In this document: positions 61,479 through 64,000 of the stretch, in pieces
How the letters are laid out: each line of letters starts with the position of its first letter
Numbering within the stretch: position 1 is the first letter of the stretch
From: Gemmatimonadota bacterium
GTDB lineage: Bacteria; Gemmatimonadota; Gemmatimonadetes; Gemmatimonadales; Gemmatimonadaceae
Length of the DNA: 64,000 nucleotides
Reading direction: 5' to 3'
Assembly (NCBI GenBank): GCA_016712265.1
Contig: JADJRJ010000028.1
Coordinates: 496,001 to 560,000 of the forward strand
Notes under the pieces: generated by a model
What the model was told of the DNA's origin: nothing
Databases searched by the model: none
What the model saw: the letters and a program-made list of their open reading frames with translations, nothing else
Position numbers and translations under genes: made by a program

Positions 61479-61748
61479 ATGGCAGCCCGCAAGAAGGCAG
61501 TGAAGAAGACCGCCAAGAAGGCCGCGAAGAAGACCAAGCGCAGCGCGGCGTCATCGGTGCCCGGCGTGAGCCGCATCGACCAGGAATCGACCCGCACGCA
61601 CGGCTACTTCGTTCGCGTCGGGTACCATCGCACCAAGGAAGGAGCCTGGCGCCCCAAGCACCGCGCCTTCTTTGGCGATGCGTCGCACGGCGGCAAGGAA
61701 AAAGCCTTCAAGGCCGCCGTGAAGTGGCTCAAGACGAAGCAAACCTGA
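61479..61748 (+). CDS. AP2-domain DNA-binding protein with basic N-terminal tail
   Basis: An 89-residue protein. The first 25 residues are a histone H1-like run of Lys and Ala (AARKKAVKKTAKKAAKKTKR). The rest resembles a bacterial AP2 domain: GVSRIDQESTRTHGYFVRVG, HRAFFGDASHGGKEKAFKAA. Bacterial AP2 domains usually sit in homing endonucleases; a stand-alone one with a basic tail may be a nucleoid-type protein. It follows the repeat cluster, which could be its own target, and is followed by a strong terminator. Confidence 0.75.
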   Translation: MAARKKAVKKTAKKAAKKTKRSAASSVPGVSRIDQESTRTHGYFVRVGYHRTKEGAWRPKHRAFFGDASHGGKEKAFKAAVKWLKTKQT

Positions 61749-61770
61749 TCTCGCAGTCCCCGGAACACCT

Positions 61771-61804
61771 CCGCCCACGATGCCCGTCGCGGCATCGTGG
61801 GCGG
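61771..61804 (+). terminator. Hairpin terminator after the AP2-domain gene
   Basis: A perfect 14-base stem (CCGCCCACGATGCC / GGCATCGTGGGCGG) with a six-base loop, 22 bases past the stop. The following sequence is TCGTGTGT, only weakly T-rich. Confidence 0.7.
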
Positions 61805-61830
61805 TCGTGTGTCCAGCGACGAGCACACCC

Positions 61831-62148
61831 ATGACGAGCCTTCGCGGGGGCTGGCGGCTGCTCCGCGCCGACCCGTCGCTCGACTTTGCGCCCGGGGTGC
61901 GCATGGCCTTTGTGGATGAGGACACCCTCCACTACAGTTTCGAGGTCGGGTCGGAACGTCAGCTGGTCGCACTGCGATACCGCGTCGACGGCGACCTGCT
62001 CCGCACGGAGGTTCCGGGGACTACCCATGAAGCCACGGCCCGCTTTGAATTCGGTCCGGGTGATGCCCTCGTCCTCGATTTTGCCGGGGCCCGCGCCTGG
62101 TTCGTTCGCGAAGTTGACTCCAGTCTCCCCCCGCACGGCAGCGGCTGA
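61831..62148 (+). CDS. Small beta-rich hypothetical protein
   Basis: A 105-residue protein from the ATG at 61,831; an earlier ATG at 61,780 would lie inside the terminator. The pattern GGWRLLRADPSLDFAPGVRM ... YSFEVGSERQLVALRYRVDG, with strands throughout, is like a small lipocalin or calycin domain. No named family. It ends five bases before the MOSC gene. Confidence 0.62.
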   Translation: MTSLRGGWRLLRADPSLDFAPGVRMAFVDEDTLHYSFEVGSERQLVALRYRVDGDLLRTEVPGTTHEATARFEFGPGDALVLDFAGARAWFVREVDSSLPPHGSG

Positions 62149-62153
62149 TCTTC

Positions 62154-62597
62154 ATGGGCCACCTCGAACAGATCTGGATCAAGCGGTTCCGTGGCGGGCC
62201 CATGGACTCCAGGGTCGCGGCCGAGCTGGATGCCGGGCAGGGGCTGCGCGATAACGCCAACCGCGGCGGCAAGCGACAGGTCACCATCCTCGAGCGTGAA
62301 GCCTGGGAGCGGCACATGGCCGCCACCGGTGGATCGCTCGACCCAGCAGCCCGACGTGCCAATCTTCTCGTGTCCGGCTGTGACCTCCGTGGGGCGCGGG
62401 GCAAGGTGCTGCGGATCGGTGCGTGCCGGATTCGCATCCACGGCGAAACTCGTCCCTGCGAGCGGATGGACGAGGCGCTGCCCGGCCTGCGCGAGGTCAT
62501 GGGCGAGGCGTGGGGCGGCGGTGCCTTTGGCGAGGTGCTCGATGACGGAACGATCCAGGTGGGCGATGCCGTGACCCTCGAACCCGGGGCCGGATAG
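62154..62597 (+). CDS. MOSC-domain protein
   Basis: A 147-residue protein consisting of a MOSC domain: GHLEQIWIKRFRGGPMDS, RQVTILEREAWERHM, ARRANLLVSGCDLRGARG and the Cys-containing ETRPCERMDEALPGLREVM. MOSC domains carry molybdenum-cofactor sulfur chemistry; stand-alone members may bind Moco. It lies in a tight row with the neighbouring small genes. Confidence 0.88.
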   Translation: MGHLEQIWIKRFRGGPMDSRVAAELDAGQGLRDNANRGGKRQVTILEREAWERHMAATGGSLDPAARRANLLVSGCDLRGARGKVLRIGACRIRIHGETRPCERMDEALPGLREVMGEAWGGGAFGEVLDDGTIQVGDAVTLEPGAG

Positions 62598-62599
62598 GC

Positions 62600-62821
62600 A
62601 TGCCCTTCTTTCGTTCGTCGATCTTTCGCACCGAGTGCGACGCCTGCGGCAAGCCGTTCCCGGTGAACACGGGGGGGGTCTGTGAACGCTGCCGGCGCAT
62701 CCTGTGCGCGGAGCACCTGCATGGATCATTCGTCCGTCGCATCGCCATCGCGGTTGGGGCGCCGATGCTCTGTGTTACCTGCCGGGCAGGGGAATCGCCG
62801 GAAGCGCCGGACGCCAGATGA
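62600..62821 (+). CDS. Small zinc-ribbon protein
   Basis: A 73-residue protein with at least three Cys pairs (ECDACGKPFP, VCERCRRILC, PMLCVTCRAG) and a conserved AEHLHGS. It probably binds one or two zinc ions. It starts two bases after the MOSC stop and its own stop overlaps the next start in an ATGA arrangement, so all three are co-translated. Confidence 0.75.
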   Translation: MPFFRSSIFRTECDACGKPFPVNTGGVCERCRRILCAEHLHGSFVRRIAIAVGAPMLCVTCRAGESPEAPDAR

Positions 62822-63999
62822 CCGAGCGCCTCTACTACACCGACGCGTACTGCTCAACGTTCACCGCGCGCGTGGTCGACCGTGCGGAGGATGGACGACG
62901 CGTCTGGCTCGATCGGTCGGCGTTCTACCCGACCTCGGGTGGGCAACCGCACGACCTGGGTACCCTCGATGGCGTCCCCGTGGTCGACGTCGTGGACGAC
63001 AACGACCGCGTCGCGCACCTGCTGGAGCGACCCCTCGCCGCAGCGCAGGTCACGGGCGTCGTGGACTGGGCCCGCCGCTTCGACTTCATGCAGCAACACA
63101 CCGGGCAGCACCTCCTCTCCGCCATCTTCGCGGACCGGTTTGGGTGGGAGACGCTCTCCGTGCACTTCGGGGCGGACTATGCCACCCTGGACCTGGGAGC
63201 GGAGGTGGTGCCACCGTCGGCGATGGTCGAGGCGGCGGAGCTGGCCAATGCTGCCATCGTCGCGAACCATCCCGTCTCGGTGACGTTTGAGGAGGCCGCC
63301 ACGGCGCAAGGGTTGCGCAAGCCGACCGATCGATCCGGCTCGATTCGCGTCGTTAGCATCGCGGGACTGGACCGCTCCGCATGCGGCGGAACACATGTTC
63401 GTGCGACGGGCGAGATTGGGGGGATCCTCCTGCGGCGACAGGAGAAGATGAAGAAGAACGCCCGCATCGAATTCCTCTGTGGCCATCGGGCCATGCGGCG
63501 CGCGCGCGCGGACTACGAGGTCCTGGCGCGGATGGCCACGGCGGCCTCGGCCTCCATCGACGAACTGCCGGCGTTGGTGGCCGGTCAGCTCGCGGAGCTC
63601 AAGGCGTCGGAACAGGCGCGGCGCAAGCTGGAGGACGAGGTCGCCGCGACGCGGGCCCGGGCGGCGTGGGAGGGTACCGCGCCGGATGCGAATGGACGCC
63701 GGTGGCACCTCGAGGTTCGATCGGTCGGTCGGGCGGATGAGGTGCGCGCCTTCGCGATCGCCTTTGCCTCGCAGCCCGGCGGGGTCTACCTCGCGCGATG
63801 CGACGAGCCGCGCGCGGTCCTCGTGGCGTCGGCGGCCGATAGCGGGATCGACGCCGGCCAGATGCTCAAGGGATTGCTCCCGGCGCACGGCGGCAAGGGC
63901 GGAGGTTCCCCGCGGCTGGCGCAGGGGAGCCTGCCGGATGCCGCGGCGCTCGCCGCCACCTGGGGAGCGTTAGGTGACCTGCGGACGGGGACAGCATGA
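62818..63999 (+). CDS. AlaX-type alanyl-tRNA editing protein (AlaRS editing plus DHHA1)
   Basis: A 393-residue protein from the ATG at 62,818. The editing domain has the zinc site HxxxH (MQQHTGQHLLSAIF) and CGGTH (SACGGTHVRATGEIGG); TSGGQPHDLGTL is typical of the family. A coiled coil and a DHHA1 domain (AHGGKGGGSPRLAQGS) follow. It frees serine or glycine from wrongly charged tRNA-Ala. The TGA is at 63,997-63,999, so the gene is complete, one base from the window end. Confidence 0.92.
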   Translation: MTERLYYTDAYCSTFTARVVDRAEDGRRVWLDRSAFYPTSGGQPHDLGTLDGVPVVDVVDDNDRVAHLLERPLAAAQVTGVVDWARRFDFMQQHTGQHLLSAIFADRFGWETLSVHFGADYATLDLGAEVVPPSAMVEAAELANAAIVANHPVSVTFEEAATAQGLRKPTDRSGSIRVVSIAGLDRSACGGTHVRATGEIGGILLRRQEKMKKNARIEFLCGHRAMRRARADYEVLARMATAASASIDELPALVAGQLAELKASEQARRKLEDEVAATRARAAWEGTAPDANGRRWHLEVRSVGRADEVRAFAIAFASQPGGVYLARCDEPRAVLVASAADSGIDAGQMLKGLLPAHGGKGGGSPRLAQGSLPDAAALAATWGALGDLRTGTA

Positions 64000-64000
64000 A

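Noticed and set aside
1..64000. tRNA or rRNA genes
   Set aside because: No cloverleaf-like sequence with a T-arm consensus and no rRNA core sequence was found on reading either strand.

Overview
The window looks like a chromosome segment of a high-GC, Gram-negative-type bacterium, most likely a member of the Gemmatimonadota. That guess rests on gene content: a TPR-carrying Ser/Thr kinase beside a TonB-plug/carboxypeptidase-regulatory-like protein, a VPS10/BNR-repeat exported protein, many small lipoproteins, and an erythromycin-esterase-like and an S15-type secreted hydrolase. No rRNA, tRNA or CRISPR array was seen.

Bases 1-15,961 are a chromosomal (sedentary) integron. An integron integrase gene (14,951-15,961, minus strand) is followed on its 3' side by a candidate attI and about 18 cassettes separated by 17 complete attC sites and one half site. 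Nearly all cassette genes read leftward, in the same direction as intI, so this is the rarer reversed integron layout in which the array lies downstream of the integrase gene. Cassette contents are dominated by toxin-antitoxin modules (HigBA twice, VapBC twice, DUF433/DUF5615, and a DUF4160/DUF2442 pair), plus small membrane proteins, zinc-ribbon proteins and lipoproteins. Several toxin genes, some antitoxins and three lipoprotein or other cassettes carry one-base frameshifts, while the chromosomal genes to the right are almost all intact.

Bases 16,000-24,360 hold a coiled-coil protein, about 1.2 kb without a clear gene, a winged-helix regulator with a dead receiver domain, a PepSY membrane protein, a Ser/Thr kinase and the TonB-plug protein. 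Bases 24,500-33,700 hold secreted or periplasmic hydrolases, a sugar-phosphate-isomerase-like protein, a DinB protein, a 7TM-PAS sensor without a kinase domain and a beta-lactamase-fold lipoprotein. A G-only stretch at 26.0-26.1 kb looks like an assembly artefact.

Bases 33,700-38,600 are a potassium module: kup diverges from a KdpE/KdpD-like two-component pair, followed by a direct-repeat operator candidate and a small membrane protein. Bases 38,562-47,500 hold a VPS10/BNR protein broken by an in-frame TGA, a cupredoxin-like secreted protein and a 1,554-residue fusion of TPR, HD-GYP, GGDEF, AAA-type ATPase and TPR modules. From 47.6 to 64 kb the window is chromosomal housekeeping and small conserved genes: a BtuF-like receptor, infA, cspA with a terminator in its leader, two MacB/FtsX-type permeases, an EAL-like/HDOD protein, an M3 oligopeptidase, a DUF411 protein, a ChrR-like cupin, an agmatinase-family enzyme, a YbjQ-like protein, an ankyrin protein, an AP2-domain basic protein downstream of a seven-copy 11-bp repeat cluster, a MOSC protein and an AlaX-type editing protein that ends one base before the window does.
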